From an uncultured Gammaproteobacteria bacterium (GTDB lineage: Bacteria; Pseudomonadota; Gammaproteobacteria; Pseudomonadales; Pseudohongiellaceae), in NCBI GenBank assembly GCA_903889815.1, contig CAISYX010000291.1, positions 1 through 6,274 on the forward strand: a DNA stretch of 6,274 nucleotides, read 5' to 3'. Below the pieces are notes generated by a model. The model was not told the DNA's origin and did not search any database. It was given only the letters and a program-made list of their open reading frames with translations. Made by a program: the position numbers and the translations under genes. This document shows, piece after piece, positions 5,658 through 6,274 of this stretch (its first letter is position 1; every line of letters starts with the position of its first letter).

Positions 5658-6274
5658 TCATTCGATGCGACTTCGTGTGCGGCGCACGGCATCCTGCCAC
5701 AGAGCATAGCGCTCGTCGCGCCATGGCTTGTCTTTCTGTGGCGTGAATGATCTGTCCAGTTGCCAGTGACTGGCGATGCCTTCCAGCGACTCATGTACCC
5801 CCATGTGAAGGCCAGCCAGCCAGGCCACCCCCAGGGCGGTGGTTTCAGTGACCTTGGGCCGATCCACGCGACAGCCCAGCAGATCGGCCAGGTTCTGCAG
5901 CACGAAATCATTGCGAGCCATGCCACCATCAACCCGCAAGGTGTCTGGTCGCACCCCGTCGGCCTGCATGGCTTTCTGCAAATCCCTGGTTTGATAGCAG
6001 ACAGAGAGCAGGGCAGCTTTCACCAGCTCCTTGATGCCGGTGTCGCGGGTCAGGCCGAAGATGGCGCCGCGTGCATCAGCGTCCCAGTAGGGAGCTCCAA
6101 GTCCGGTGAACGCAGGCACGAACATGACCTGGGTATTCTGGTCGGATTGCAGCGCCAGTGCCTCTGTCTCGGCAGCATCGTGGTACAACTTCAGGCCGTC
6201 ACGCAGCCACTGCATGGTGGCCCCCGCCATGAAGATGCTGCCCTCCAGCGCATACGTCACCTTGCCGTCAAGCC
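5658..6274 (-). CDS. glpK: Glycerol kinase, C-terminal part (5' end outside window)
   Basis: Glycerol kinase phosphorylates glycerol with ATP to sn-glycerol 3-phosphate in the cytoplasm. It belongs to the FGGY carbohydrate kinase family. About 204 C-terminal residues are visible (the E. coli enzyme has about 502). The frame is open to the window edge, where it reads LDGKVTYALEGSIFMAG, so the GTG at 6260 is internal and not a start. Landmarks in order are YALEGSIF, FVPAFTGLGAPYWD, ARGAIFGLTR, LRVDGGMARNDF (ATP-binding region, with downstream LADLLG), TETTALGVAWLAGLHMG, and a C-terminal segment ending WQDAVRRTRSRIE. All match FGGY domain 2 of glycerol kinases, and no frameshift is seen. The part holding the catalytic base and the fructose-bisphosphate site is outside the window. 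The DUF1499 gene follows on the same strand. Confidence 0.95.
   Translation of the reverse strand, partial: LDGKVTYALEGSIFMAGATMQWLRDGLKLYHDAAETEALALQSDQNTQVMFVPAFTGLGAPYWDADARGAIFGLTRDTGIKELVKAALLSVCYQTRDLQKAMQADGVRPDTLRVDGGMARNDFVLQNLADLLGCRVDRPKVTETTALGVAWLAGLHMGVHESLEGIASHWQLDRSFTPQKDKPWRDERYALWQDAVRRTRSRIE

Noticed and set aside
5564..5932. Upstream extension of the DUF1499 frame
   Set aside because: It would overlap glpK in another frame and reads as Trp/Cys-rich non-protein sequence. A good ribosome binding site precedes the ATG at 5563.
6258..6260. GTG as the start codon of the glpK reading frame
   Set aside because: The frame continues to the window edge with family-like residues (LDGK), and glycerol kinase needs about 300 more N-terminal residues, so the gene is simply cut by the window.

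Overview
The window is chromosomal DNA of a gammaproteobacterium. The five-gene alpha ribosomal operon order (here rpsK-rpsD-rpoA-rplQ; rpsM would lie just upstream) and the encoded proteins are very close to the Enterobacteria/Pseudomonas type. The RNA polymerase alpha C-terminal domain is almost residue-for-residue that of E. coli, and S4 and L17 have near-identical lengths. The genus cannot be fixed from this sequence alone. No mobile element, CRISPR array, tRNA or rRNA is visible, and no stretch over 300 bases lacks a gene.

Layout. Positions 29-2616 (+) hold the distal part of the alpha operon: S11, S4, RNA polymerase alpha and L17. It is closed by a strong rho-independent terminator at 2638-2670. 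Immediately behind it, on the same strand, is a class V PLP aminotransferase of the alanine/serine--glyoxylate type (2686-3870). It converges on a minus-strand gene for a signal peptidase II (LspA)-like membrane protease (3893-4417). Divergent from that is a small one-to-two-helix membrane protein of unknown function (4472-4756). This abuts, with no spacer, the convergent gene of a membrane-anchored DUF1499 protein (4757-5563, minus). Upstream of the DUF1499 gene on the minus strand is the 3' third of glycerol kinase glpK (5658 to the window edge).

How they work together. The first four genes are one translation/transcription unit. The remaining genes are unrelated housekeeping or accessory genes with no shared pathway that I can support. 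Glycerol phosphorylation, glyoxylate/serine transamination and lipoprotein processing are separate functions placed side by side.

I do not see an undescribed multi-gene system here. The most notable signals are: the LspA-like protein keeps both catalytic aspartates but lacks the usual N-terminal Asp/Lys motif; the aminotransferase start lies directly behind a strong terminator with no room for its own promoter between them; a perfect hairpin sits just ahead of the rpsD ribosome binding site; and the two convergent genes meet in a 12-bp palindrome that contains both stop codons.
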